DNA of 64,000 bases from Gammaproteobacteria bacterium (GTDB lineage: Bacteria > Pseudomonadota > Gammaproteobacteria > Steroidobacterales > GCA-2729495), in the NCBI GenBank assembly GCA_030066665.1, contig JASJBD010000056.1, positions 1-64,000 on the forward strand. Direction: 5' to 3'. A model generated the notes under the pieces. That model had not been told where the DNA came from and ran no database searches. It saw nothing but the letters and a program-made list of their open reading frames with translations. Below, one piece after another: positions 27,787 to 36,873 of this stretch. Positions within the stretch are counted from its first letter, which is position 1; each line of letters starts with the position of its first letter. The translations under genes were made by a program, and so were the position numbers.

Positions 27787-28599
27787 ATGAGCGCGGGTAC
27801 CGAAACCAAGACAATTATGGAGTTTCTGACCGAGAATCCAGACGTGGATGTCTCGAACGCCTGGGAACGCTGCTGGAATACTCACTCCGGCATCGTCGAC
27901 CGGATTCGTGCGCGCTTCGATGTCAGCAAACATCATTCCTGCGAGGGCGAGGACTATTTCCAGTCACCCGATGGTCAGCTGGAGGGCTCATTCAATGCGT
28001 ATACGGGGGAAGGAGTCGACTGGCTGGTGCATTCGTGGATTGGCAACCGTAAGGCCAGCATCCTCGATATGAACGCCACCTGTTTCCTGGGCCAGCAGAC
28101 ACGTGTTCCGCACCTGTGCGTGATCTTCGGCACGATCCCGAAGCTGTATTTCTATGCGGAGTACACGCCGCGCGCCGATCTGCGTACGAATTACGAGTAC
28201 CTGCAGAAGTACTACGAACCCGCCAATGAAGACTTCCTGAAATTTCGCGCCGATCCCAACTGGACCCGCTTCGTCAGTCACGGCACCTATCTGCGCGCGC
28301 TGATGTCACCCGTGGCCGTGAGCTCGACCGCAGAATTGACCGACGACAATATTGATACGTGCGAGAAGTTCCTGGTTGGCTTCGTCGACCGGTGGTTCCG
28401 CTGGCTGGATGACGCCGAAGAAGTGCCGGAAGAAGAGCGTGCAGCTCAGCAGGACTATGATTTCATGGTGCGCGAGCTCGGCTATCGCACCGACCCGATG
28501 AACGTCCTGCCGCAAAAGGTCTTCGGGCAGGAGGAATTCGAGCGTCGGCTTAACCTGCGTATCGGGACCGAGCAAATGGCCGAAGCCCGGCGCGCATAA
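27787..28599 (+). CDS. Red chlorophyll catabolite reductase-like protein (putative)
   Basis: PHLCVIFGTIPKLYFYAEYTPRADLRTNYEYLQKYYE...YLRALMSPVAVS resembles the RCCR family as I recall it. Confidence 0.55.
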   Translation: MSAGTETKTIMEFLTENPDVDVSNAWERCWNTHSGIVDRIRARFDVSKHHSCEGEDYFQSPDGQLEGSFNAYTGEGVDWLVHSWIGNRKASILDMNATCFLGQQTRVPHLCVIFGTIPKLYFYAEYTPRADLRTNYEYLQKYYEPANEDFLKFRADPNWTRFVSHGTYLRALMSPVAVSSTAELTDDNIDTCEKFLVGFVDRWFRWLDDAEEVPEEERAAQQDYDFMVRELGYRTDPMNVLPQKVFGQEEFERRLNLRIGTEQMAEARRA

Positions 28600-28629
28600 A
28601 AAAAAGGGTCAGAGCCGCCACTCTGACCC
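28598..28629 (-). terminator. Rho-independent terminator for the minus strand
   Basis: GGGTCAGAG-ccgcca-CTCTGACCC stem preceded on + by an 8-A run, i.e. stem plus U8 on the minus strand. Confidence 0.75.
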
Positions 28630-28682
28630 CCTGGTTGCCGGCCTGCCGGGTGGCTGCGTCGCCCCCGGCAGCAGGCCGGCGG

Positions 28683-28793
28683 TCACAGACCGAGCATGGC
28701 CGGCAGCGTCGCCAAGGGGATCATTAACGCGATCACGGCCACCAGGATCTCGTCTCTGCGATCAAAACCTTTTGTTTCTCTACGTTTCCACAT
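28683..28793 (-). CDS. 36-aa membrane small protein
   Basis: MWKRRETKGFDRRDEILVAVIALMIPLATLPAMLGL; SD-like AAGGAG upstream of the ATG at 28793; terminator downstream. Confidence 0.6.
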   Translation of the reverse strand: MWKRRETKGFDRRDEILVAVIALMIPLATLPAMLGL

Positions 28794-28872
28794 TGCTCTA
28801 GCTCCTTCTACTGTCACCCATCCGGGATGTTGAAAATATAGGGCTGACCCCGGTCCGATTCCTTTCGCGGGG

Positions 28873-28897
28873 GTAACAGCCTGTAACAATTTGTAAC
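28873..28897 (+). promoter_or_regulatory. Triple CpxR-like GTAAC direct repeat
   Basis: GTAAC-AGCCT-GTAAC-AATTT-GTAAC, 10-bp periodicity, between divergent genes. Confidence 0.65.
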
Positions 28898-29009
28898 CGC
28901 TTGAATGGCTTTGTATTCAACGGGTTACAATGCGATTCCAGTGATACTCGGAAACCCGCGCCCGCGCCCGGCGCATTGCACCGGAACCGCGGCGGGATTG
29001 ATGTGATCC

Positions 29010-29702
29010 ATGACCAAGATTTTGCTGATCGATGACGATGAAAAGCTCGGCGGATTGTTGAGCAACTATTTCGACCGCTTCGATCTCGAGCTGGTTGCGG
29101 CCACGCATCCGGACGATGGCCTGGCCAAGCTGAAGAGTGAACAGCCGGACCTGGTCATCCTGGACGTGATGCTTCCCGGCCAGGACGGTTTTGAGGTCTG
29201 CCGCACGATTCGGAAGACCAGCGCCGTGCCGATCGTGATGTTGACGGCGCGTGGCGAGGTCACGGATCGGATCGTGGGCCTGGAACTGGGCGCCGATGAC
29301 TATTTGCCGAAGCCGTTCGAACCCCGTGAGCTGGTCGCCCGCATTCAGAACGTGCTTCGGCGGAGCGGATCTCGCAGCGATGTCGACGGCGTGCTGCGCT
29401 ACGCAGGCTTGGAGATCAACCCGGACAAACGCGCTGCGTTTCTCGATGGCGAACCGCTGGATCTCACGACCATGGAGTTTCAGTTGCTGACGTTGCTCGC
29501 GGCCAATCCCGGCAAGGTCTATTCGCGTGACGATATTCTCAACGAGCTGCGCGGCATCGATGCGCAGCTGTTTTCGCGCTCGGTCGATATTCTGGTCAGT
29601 CGACTGCGCAACAAGCTCAAGGATACGGCGAAGCAACCCCGCTTCATCAAGACAGTCTGGGGCGCGGGCTATACCTTCGTCGGTGAGGAGTCATTGGCAT
29701 GA
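29010..29702 (+). CDS. OmpR/CpxR-like response regulator
   Basis: ILLIDDDEKLGGLLSNYF...LVILDVMLPGQDGFEVCRTIR...LGADDYLPKPFEPRELVARI; winged-helix C-terminus. Confidence 0.9.
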   Translation: MTKILLIDDDEKLGGLLSNYFDRFDLELVAATHPDDGLAKLKSEQPDLVILDVMLPGQDGFEVCRTIRKTSAVPIVMLTARGEVTDRIVGLELGADDYLPKPFEPRELVARIQNVLRRSGSRSDVDGVLRYAGLEINPDKRAAFLDGEPLDLTTMEFQLLTLLAANPGKVYSRDDILNELRGIDAQLFSRSVDILVSRLRNKLKDTAKQPRFIKTVWGAGYTFVGEESLA

Positions 29703-31066
29703 TCGATGCGATCACCCGGTCACTGTCAGCACGTCTGCTGGCAATCTTTCTGCTCACGTCGCTGGCCTACGGCGTCGCGTCCCGGTACACGGTGGAGTTC
29801 GTGCTCGACCGCGACTACCTGCGCGAAATCGTTGGCGCGCATATGAGCCGGTATACGAAGTACATGCTCGATGATCTCGGCTATCCGCCGAGTGTGGAGC
29901 GCGCGCAGGCCATTATTCAGGACAATCCTTACGATATTCGCATCGACGGCCCCGGAGTGACCTGGTCCTCGGATCCCGATTTCCCGACCGCCGAGGAAAT
30001 CCCGTTCGAGGACAGTGAGTTTCTGGAACGCATTCGCGCCAGCGCCGATGCTGACAGCACCTGGGTCGACGCGATCAACCGCCTCGGTTTCGCCCGGCAT
30101 GACCGGCATTCCTTCGTGCGCGTCGACGAAGGTGAGTACATCATCCTGTTCTCCGCCCCGAAAATCGCCGTGCGACCGGGAGCCGATCTCACCTGGCCGT
30201 TAATCGGGTTCATTTCCGTGCTCGTGCTGGCCGGTTGCTACTTCGCGGTGCGCTGGACCATCAGGCCGATCCAGTGGATCAAGGCCGGTGCTGACCGGAT
30301 TGGTCAGGGCGAACTCGACTATCGCATCCCGGTTACGCGCAAGGACGAGTTGGGGGAGCTCACGAAAGAAATCAACCAGATGGCCGACGACGTGCAGGAC
30401 ATGCTGGAAGCCAAACGCCAGATGTTGCTGGCAATCAGTCACGAACTCCGGTCGCCGCTGACGCGCACCAAAGTTGCGCTCGAGTTTCTCGACGATTCTG
30501 AATCCCGGCGCAGCATCATGGAAGACATCGCGGAAATGGAACGGCTGATCGACGACTTGCTCGAGAGCGAGCGGCTGAATACGCGCCACAGCCCGTTGCA
30601 GCGGGCCGAGATCGATGTCGGGGCGATGCTGGAGAATCTGCTCGCTGAGGAGTTCGTTGATTTGCCCAACCGGCTCAAACTCGGGGTCGAGAATGGACCG
30701 GTCCATGCCGCCGTCGACGCGACCCGGGTGCGGTTGCTGGTCAGGAACTTGCTGACGAATGCGCTGTGTTACTCACCGGCCGATGGGGATCCAGTGCAGC
30801 TTGTGGTGCGACGTGTCGCTGATTCGACGGAGATTCGCGTCACCGATCACGGGAGCGGCATGTCGCCGGAGCAGGTGGCCCGCGCGACCGAGCCCTTCTA
30901 TCGGGCTGACCCGGCGCGGTGTCGCGATACCGGCGGACTCGGCCTCGGTCTCTACCTGTGCCGGCGCATCGCCGAAGCGCACGGTGGCCATCTCGACATT
31001 GCCAGCCGGCCGGGGCAGGGTACGGTGGTGACCGTCGTTCTGCCAGACAATGCGGAGGTTGGCTGA
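29699..31066 (+). CDS. Sensor histidine kinase (CpxA-like)
   Basis: HAMP region; LLAISHELRSPLTRTKVALEFL H-box; GSGMSPEQVARATEPFYR, GGLGLGLYLCRRIAEAHGG. Confidence 0.9.
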   Translation: MIDAITRSLSARLLAIFLLTSLAYGVASRYTVEFVLDRDYLREIVGAHMSRYTKYMLDDLGYPPSVERAQAIIQDNPYDIRIDGPGVTWSSDPDFPTAEEIPFEDSEFLERIRASADADSTWVDAINRLGFARHDRHSFVRVDEGEYIILFSAPKIAVRPGADLTWPLIGFISVLVLAGCYFAVRWTIRPIQWIKAGADRIGQGELDYRIPVTRKDELGELTKEINQMADDVQDMLEAKRQMLLAISHELRSPLTRTKVALEFLDDSESRRSIMEDIAEMERLIDDLLESERLNTRHSPLQRAEIDVGAMLENLLAEEFVDLPNRLKLGVENGPVHAAVDATRVRLLVRNLLTNALCYSPADGDPVQLVVRRVADSTEIRVTDHGSGMSPEQVARATEPFYRADPARCRDTGGLGLGLYLCRRIAEAHGGHLDIASRPGQGTVVTVVLPDNAEVG

Positions 31067-31072
31067 CACACG

Positions 31073-31783
31073 ATGACCGAGCACGATTCGCCCTTTAGCA
31101 CCCCTTTGCCATTTCTCGAGCACGTAAAGGACGCGGAAAAACACTTCCTGTCCGGGCGGCGGAATCGCGGTGCCGACCTGGAAAGTGCGGTGCGCATGTT
31201 TCTGGAGTTCCTGAAGGGTTTCGAGGAGCTCGACTTCGCCGGGCCCTGTGTCACCGTGTTCGGCTCGGCGCGTTTCGCGGAGGACCACGAGTATTACCAG
31301 CTTGCCCGTGAACTCGGCGGGCGGCTGGCCGGTGATGGCTACGCCGTAATGACCGGCGGCGGGCCCGGCATCATGGAAGCGGCGAATCGCGGTGCGCGCG
31401 AGGCCGGCGGGCTTAGTCTTGGCTGCAACATCCGGCTACCTAAAGAACAGGAGCCGAATGCCTACCTCGACCGCTTCGTTGAATTCGAGCACTTTTTCGT
31501 TCGCAAAGTCATGCTGGTCAAGTACTCCACCGCGTTCGTGGTCATGCCCGGCGGCTTTGGCACGCTGGACGAGGCTTTCGAAGTCGTGACGCTGATCCAG
31601 ACCGGCAAGCTGGAGTCTTTCCCGATCGTCGGCATGGGCGGCGGTTATTGGGAGGAACTGCGCGACTTTGTGCGCAAGGCGCTGATTCCCGCCGGCACAA
31701 TTGACCCCGAAGACGCGTTGTTGATCAGCCGGGCCGACGATGTCGACGAGGCAATAGAGATAATCAGGCGTGCCGCCAGCTAG
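31073..31783 (+). CDS. LOG family (TIGR00730-like) nucleotide 5'-monophosphate phosphoribohydrolase
   Basis: VMTGGGPGIMEAANRGA; MPGGFGTLDEAFEVVTLIQTGK. Confidence 0.9.
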   Translation: MTEHDSPFSTPLPFLEHVKDAEKHFLSGRRNRGADLESAVRMFLEFLKGFEELDFAGPCVTVFGSARFAEDHEYYQLARELGGRLAGDGYAVMTGGGPGIMEAANRGAREAGGLSLGCNIRLPKEQEPNAYLDRFVEFEHFFVRKVMLVKYSTAFVVMPGGFGTLDEAFEVVTLIQTGKLESFPIVGMGGGYWEELRDFVRKALIPAGTIDPEDALLISRADDVDEAIEIIRRAAS

Positions 31784-31822
31784 GCGGCAGGCGGCCAAAA
31801 CCCTTCGCTCGGAGCTGCGCGG

Positions 31823-32455
31823 GTGACTTCCCGCATGCTGGTGGTGGTCTTGACGTCGATTGCGGCGACGGCCCATGCAGCGGAGCCGCCGCACCGCTTC
31901 GAACTGACGCCCTTCATCGGTTATCGCGTCGGTGGCTCATTCGAAGATGATGAAACCGGCGAGTCCTTCGATCTCGACGATGATTCGAGTTTCGGGCTCG
32001 TGCTCAACATCCGGGACAAGAGTTTTACGCAGTGGGAATTTGGCTGGTCGCACCAGGAAACGGCGGTCGACGTCGGCACTGTTGGCGGCGTGCCGGCGAA
32101 GCTGGACCTGGATATCGACTATTTCCAGGCCGGCGGCACATACCTGTGGGACGGGGAGCTGGCGCGACCGTTCCTGGTCGCGACCCTCGGGGCAGCGCAC
32201 CTCAGCCCCGGCAAGGGTGGCGGCAGCTCCGAAACATATTTCGCATTCTCGATCGGCGGGGGCTGGAAGCTGTGGCCGACCAAACGATTCGGCCTGCGAC
32301 TGGAAGGTCGCTTCTTTGGCACGGTCATTGACAGCGACAGCAAGATCTTCTGCGTGTCCGACCCGGGCGGGGGCCAGGCGGGCTGCCTGTTTCGCTCGAG
32401 TGCCGACATTCTCTGGCAGTTCGAGCTGATGGCCGGCGGGGTGGTCAGGTTTTAG
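31823..32455 (+). CDS. Outer-membrane beta-barrel protein
   Basis: Signal peptide, FELTPFIGYRVGGSFED... beta pattern ending FELMAGGVVRF. Confidence 0.75.
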   Translation: MTSRMLVVVLTSIAATAHAAEPPHRFELTPFIGYRVGGSFEDDETGESFDLDDDSSFGLVLNIRDKSFTQWEFGWSHQETAVDVGTVGGVPAKLDLDIDYFQAGGTYLWDGELARPFLVATLGAAHLSPGKGGGSSETYFAFSIGGGWKLWPTKRFGLRLEGRFFGTVIDSDSKIFCVSDPGGGQAGCLFRSSADILWQFELMAGGVVRF

Positions 32456-32822
32456 CGTTCGGTACCGTGCCGTTACCAGCGGTCTTGCGAGCGCGTTTGC
32501 GAAAGAACGCCCTCGACATGGCCAGTGCCTGCCAGGCCCGATGCAAGTCGCCATCGAGCAGCATGCGTTCCACGCCGCAGCTGCCGTCGAGCCGGCCCAC
32601 CAGTGCCCGCGCCTGTTCGCGTCGCTCCCTGAATACCTGCCGCTGCAGGCTGGCTTCGCGATCATCGCCGGCGGCTGGCAGACAGGCCTCGACGTCAGCA
32701 ATCAGGGCCCGAATGTCTTCGAGTGCCCTGTCAGGTGAAAAGGCGGCGTCCTTGCCGAGCGTTTCATCCATGATCAGTGAATTCTGCGCCGTTCCGGCGC
32801 CTGAGTCCGTTAGCTTCTTCAC
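32445..32822 (-). CDS. Hypothetical protein
   Basis: 125 aa charged helical ORF in a gap between + genes. Confidence 0.5.
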   Translation of the reverse strand: MKKLTDSGAGTAQNSLIMDETLGKDAAFSPDRALEDIRALIADVEACLPAAGDDREASLQRQVFRERREQARALVGRLDGSCGVERMLLDGDLHRAWQALAMSRAFFRKRARKTAGNGTVPNAKT

Positions 32823-32882
32823 ATTAATCGGGTAGCATTATTGCCATTCACGCCATGCGACCAGCGAGCCAGGAGCGCATCC

Positions 32883-33191
32883 ATGACAGCGATTGAGCAA
32901 CCCGATACGACCTTCGACGACACCGCGCGCCAGACCGTAGAGCTCGGGAACCGGGTGCTTGACCAGGATGGCGCGGCCGACAGCTGGGAGGTGGCCTCCG
33001 GCCTGCTCGCCGGTGCCGTCCAGTTCTGGCTCTTCTCGCGGCAACCCTGCGACGACCCGTTCTGTGAGGCCTGCGCAGAGGTCAGCACGGCGCAGCGGCG
33101 GCTGAAGATGTTGCTGGAGGAGGTCCAGGAACTGGCCGAAACCAGCGACTATTTTGAATCTGTGCGGGACGCCGGAGCCGGCACGCACTAG
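32883..33191 (+). CDS. Hypothetical protein
   Basis: Internal start MTAIEQPDTTFDDTARQ; helical; CDDPFCEAC motif. Confidence 0.6.
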   Translation: MTAIEQPDTTFDDTARQTVELGNRVLDQDGAADSWEVASGLLAGAVQFWLFSRQPCDDPFCEACAEVSTAQRRLKMLLEEVQELAETSDYFESVRDAGAGTH

Positions 33192-33274
33192 TCCCGAGCT
33201 GCGGTTTTCTCGCATACAGGCGGGCCGATGCCCTGTGCTATAGTCCGCGCCCTTTTCCGGACACCGAGAATGGA

Positions 33275-33598
33275 GTGATGGGCAAGATTCACGTTACTGA
33301 TCGCGAGGGCGGTCAGCACGAACTGGAAGTCGAGTATGGCGACAGCCTGATGGAACCGCTGCGCGACCTCGACAGCGGTGGCATCGAGGCACTGTGCGGC
33401 GGCATGTGCTCCTGTGCAACCTGCCACGTGTTTGTTGAACCCGAATGGTTTGCGAAGCTCGATGAGCGTCAGGACGATGAACTGGAGTTGCTCGAGGGGA
33501 CCGAGTGTTTCGACGACAACACGTCGCGACTGGGATGTCAGATCACAATGCGCGAGGATCTCGACGGCATTGTCGTGAAGATTGCGCCAGAGGAATAA
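33275..33598 (+). CDS. 2Fe-2S ferredoxin
   Basis: GGIEALCGGMCSCATCHVFVEPEWF...LGCQITMREDLDGIVVKI. Confidence 0.9.
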   Translation: MMGKIHVTDREGGQHELEVEYGDSLMEPLRDLDSGGIEALCGGMCSCATCHVFVEPEWFAKLDERQDDELELLEGTECFDDNTSRLGCQITMREDLDGIVVKIAPEE

Positions 33599-33606
33599 AT
33601 CACTCG

Positions 33607-34215
33607 ATGAAGCTCTACCACGTTTCGAAGTCGCGCTCGACCCGAATCCTGTGGTTGCTCGAAGAACTCGGGCTGGAATACGACTGTGAAGCGATGCCCT
33701 TCGGACCGGAGGCGCTGCAGAGCCCCGACTACCTGGCCATCAATGCGTTTGGCAAAGTGCCGGCCCTGATCGACGGTCCGGTCACGATGGCGGAGTCCGT
33801 CGCCATCGTGCAGTACATCCTGGATCGCTACGCCGACGGTGCCCTGGAACCCGATCGCGACGCGCCGGAATACGGCAAATTCCTGCAGTGGCTCGAATTC
33901 GGCGAGGCAACGCTGATGGGTCCGGTGGCCAATATCATGCTGCATGGGCAGTTTCTGCCTGAAGCGGAACGCGATAGCCGCAGTCTGGAGCGCAATCGCA
34001 AAACGCTGAGCGCTTATCTCGGCGTGCTCGACGAAGAACTGGCCGATCATAAGTATCTTGTTGGAAATGACTTCACGGCTGCGGATATCGTCGTGGGCTA
34101 CGGCATCTTCGCCCTCAAACTCTTTCGCGAAATGCCGACAGGCTTCGCGAATGTCGAGAACTGGTTCGAGCGCCTGAGCGCCCGGCCGGCCTACCAGAAG
34201 GCCACTGCCGCCTGA
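33607..34215 (+). CDS. Glutathione S-transferase family protein
   Basis: MKLYHVSKSRSTRILWLLEELGLEYDCE...GKVPALIDGPVTMAESVAIVQYIL; internal start of ORF 33505-34215. Confidence 0.9.
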   Translation: MKLYHVSKSRSTRILWLLEELGLEYDCEAMPFGPEALQSPDYLAINAFGKVPALIDGPVTMAESVAIVQYILDRYADGALEPDRDAPEYGKFLQWLEFGEATLMGPVANIMLHGQFLPEAERDSRSLERNRKTLSAYLGVLDEELADHKYLVGNDFTAADIVVGYGIFALKLFREMPTGFANVENWFERLSARPAYQKATAA

Positions 34216-34238
34216 CTCCTGCCCGCGATCACGCGGTC

Positions 34239-35093
34239 ATGGCACTGGATTACGACGATCTGAAATCACGCCGCAGCAGCGGGGTGCCAATCGCGTGGCG
34301 CGACCGCGATGTCATGTTATACGCGCTGGCTGTCGGGATGGGCCGCGACCCGCTTGATCCGCGAGAACTGGCGTTCGTCTACGAGGGTGGGGGCCTGCAG
34401 GTCTTGCCGAGTTTCGCCAGCGTGTTGGCCGCTACCGACTTGCTGGAGGGCTGCGGCTGGGACTACCGCCAGGTCTTGCATGGCGCGGAGCGCCTGCAGT
34501 TGCATCGGCCACTTAGCGACCAGGGCGAAATCCTGACTGCGGCGCGCGTCGCACGGGTCCGAGACCTTGGCAGCCGCCGGGGTGCGTATCTCGATCTGGA
34601 GGTCGCCGCCGTACGGGCGGGCGACGAAGCGCCGGCCTTTACAGTGGAGCGCACACTGGTGGCTCGCGGGGATGGGGGCTTTGGTGGTCCAACGGACCGC
34701 GGGCCCGCCCCGCATGCATTGCCCGATCGCAAGCCCGATCTGGTCTGTGATTTACAGACGCATCCCAACCAGGCCCTGCTGTATCGCCTGTGCGGCGACC
34801 GCAATCCGTTACACGCCGATCCGGCCCTCGCGCGCCGGCTGGACCAGCCCGCGCCGATCCTGCATGGCCTGTGCACCTGGGGGATTGCCTGTCGCGCGGT
34901 TCTGGGCACGATCTGTGAGTACGATGCAACCTTGATCCGCACGCTGGAAGGGCGGTTCTCCGCGCCGGTGTTCCCCGGTGAAAAACTGGTGACGGAAATG
35001 TGGCAAGACGCGAATATCGTGTCATTTCGGGTGCGCGCCGCCGAACGCGACATCGTGGTGTTGAGCCACGGCCGCTGCGAACTGGCCACCTGA
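34239..35093 (+). CDS. MaoC-like (hotdog) dehydratase
   Basis: NQALLYRLCGDRNPLHADPALARRLDQPAPILHGLCTWGIACRAVL. Confidence 0.85.
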   Translation: MALDYDDLKSRRSSGVPIAWRDRDVMLYALAVGMGRDPLDPRELAFVYEGGGLQVLPSFASVLAATDLLEGCGWDYRQVLHGAERLQLHRPLSDQGEILTAARVARVRDLGSRRGAYLDLEVAAVRAGDEAPAFTVERTLVARGDGGFGGPTDRGPAPHALPDRKPDLVCDLQTHPNQALLYRLCGDRNPLHADPALARRLDQPAPILHGLCTWGIACRAVLGTICEYDATLIRTLEGRFSAPVFPGEKLVTEMWQDANIVSFRVRAAERDIVVLSHGRCELAT

Positions 35094-35154
35094 CGATGGA
35101 CCGGCCGGGTTGTGGTCTCCGTCGATGTTGCCCTAGAATCGCGCCGGTTCGTTT

Positions 35155-35230
35155 GGGGCGGTAGCTCAGCTGGGAGAGCGCCACGTTCGCAACGTGGAGG
35201 TCGGGAGTTCGATCCTCCTCCGCTCCACCA
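35155..35230 (+). tRNA. tRNA-Ala (anticodon CGC)
   Basis: GGGGCGG...CCGCTCC acceptor stem, GCTCAGCTGGGAGAGC D-arm, CCACG-TTCGCAA-CGTGG anticodon arm, GGGAGTTCGATCCTCC T-arm, encoded CCA. Confidence 0.96.
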
Positions 35231-35395
35231 ATTTCCTTCTAAGTCTCGGTTTTTTTGGGACATTCCCGTTTGCGAACCCGGTCAGTACCGGCGCCCGCGC
35301 CGGGAATTGTGAACCCGTTCCGGATGTCAACATAACGCGCCAGCAGAATACGTTGATCTGCCAACCAGTCCGGCAATGCCGGGTTATGGACTGAC

Positions 35396-36370
35396 ATGAT
35401 CAAGCCGCCGCTACCGCATGATGAAACGCTGCGCCTGAAGTCGCTGCATTCGCTGAAAGTGCTGGATACCGAGCCCGAGGAACGCTTCGACCGAATCACC
35501 CGACTCGCACGCAGGATTTTCGATGTGCCAATCGCGCTGGTGAGCCTGGTGGACGGCGATCGCCAGTGGTTCAAGTCGCGCATCGGGCTGGATGCCACCC
35601 AAACGCCGCGGGACATTTCGTTTTGCGGCCATGCAATCGTGGGTAGCGATATCTTCGTCGTCGGCAATACGAAAGACGACGAGCGTTTTTGCGATAACCC
35701 GCTGGTGACCGACGATCCCAATATCCGCTTCTACGCGGGCTATCCGCTGCGTGCGCCCAACGGCTTGCGCCTGGGCACGCTGTGCATCATCGATTACGAA
35801 CCCCGGGAATTTTCGACAGCCGATGCGGAGAATCTGCAAAGCCTGGGTGAACTGGTCGAAGCGGAACTGTTCTCCGTGACACTGGCTACCACCGATGAAC
35901 TGACCGGCCTGTCGAATCGGCGTGGATTTATGGCCGTCGCACCCCATGCGCTCGCGCTGTGCCAGCGCGCCAACCTGCCGGCGACCCTGGCGCTGATCGA
36001 TCTGGATGGTTTCAAGGAAATCAACGACAACCTCGGCCATGAGGACGGCGACGCCGCGCTGAAGGAATTCTCGCGTTGTCTGATCAAGTCCTGCCGGGAA
36101 TCCGACATCGTGGCACGAGTGGGTGGGGACGAGTTCTATGGGCTGTTCAGTGGCAGCAAGATCGACCAGCTGCAGGCGGCGTTTGACCGGCTGACCGACA
36201 GCCTCGCCGAGAGCAACACGGCGCGCGACCCGCGTTTCCCGATCCGGTTTTCGGCCGGCGCCGCAGTCTACGAGCCGCCGGCGCAGCCGGACCTTGATGC
36301 ACTGATGCGGGCCGCTGACGAGGTGATGTACGAGCGCAAACGGAGCCGCGCAGCGGCCAAAGCCGGTTGA
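35396..36370 (+). CDS. GAF-GGDEF diguanylate cyclase
   Basis: GAF region then DELTGLSNRRGF...RESDIVARVGGDEF (GGDEF plus RxxD I-site). Confidence 0.92.
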   Translation: MIKPPLPHDETLRLKSLHSLKVLDTEPEERFDRITRLARRIFDVPIALVSLVDGDRQWFKSRIGLDATQTPRDISFCGHAIVGSDIFVVGNTKDDERFCDNPLVTDDPNIRFYAGYPLRAPNGLRLGTLCIIDYEPREFSTADAENLQSLGELVEAELFSVTLATTDELTGLSNRRGFMAVAPHALALCQRANLPATLALIDLDGFKEINDNLGHEDGDAALKEFSRCLIKSCRESDIVARVGGDEFYGLFSGSKIDQLQAAFDRLTDSLAESNTARDPRFPIRFSAGAAVYEPPAQPDLDALMRAADEVMYERKRSRAAAKAG

Positions 36371-36535
36371 CCTTGATAGTTTGCTGCGAATGCACAAGCC
36401 GGAACTGCGTGGCACTTTGACGCTGGCGCGCAGCCCCGGACGGGCCCGACAGCGAAATTGTGATCGCCATCACGTTTGTCTGACCGGCGCGAGGCTTATG
36501 TTTGTTTTTAGCAATGAATAGCCTGGTATTGCAGG

Positions 36536-36871
36536 ATGAGATGGTTTCGTTTTTTCTTCCGGCGTAAAGAAGAGCCGCAGGACAGCCGGATCTATACGGT
36601 CGGCAAGACGCGTCCGCGTCGGCCGCTGCCGCCGCCCGTGCCGCGCAACGTGCCGGAGCCGGACCCCATATTTGGCGATACCAGCGCGTTGACCATCCAG
36701 GGCGACGAAGGCATGCCCAACGACAACCCGTACGACACGGCTTCCTGGAAAATGGATCCTGAGAAAGGCCTGCGCCGCGTCGACGATGACAAGACCGTCA
36801 CGAAAGAACGCGGCCACAAGACCAGCGAAAACAATCCCTACGATACCGGGACCTTCCGCAAAGGCTGGTAA
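36536..36871 (+). CDS. Small hypothetical with duplicated NPYDT motif
   Basis: NDNPYDTASWKMD and ENNPYDTGTFRKGW. Confidence 0.65.
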   Translation: MRWFRFFFRRKEEPQDSRIYTVGKTRPRRPLPPPVPRNVPEPDPIFGDTSALTIQGDEGMPNDNPYDTASWKMDPEKGLRRVDDDKTVTKERGHKTSENNPYDTGTFRKGW

Positions 36872-36873
36872 GA

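Noticed and set aside
34463-35263. 266-aa minus-strand ORF
   Set aside because: Covers the antisense of the MaoC-like gene and the tRNA-Ala gene; not credible as coding.
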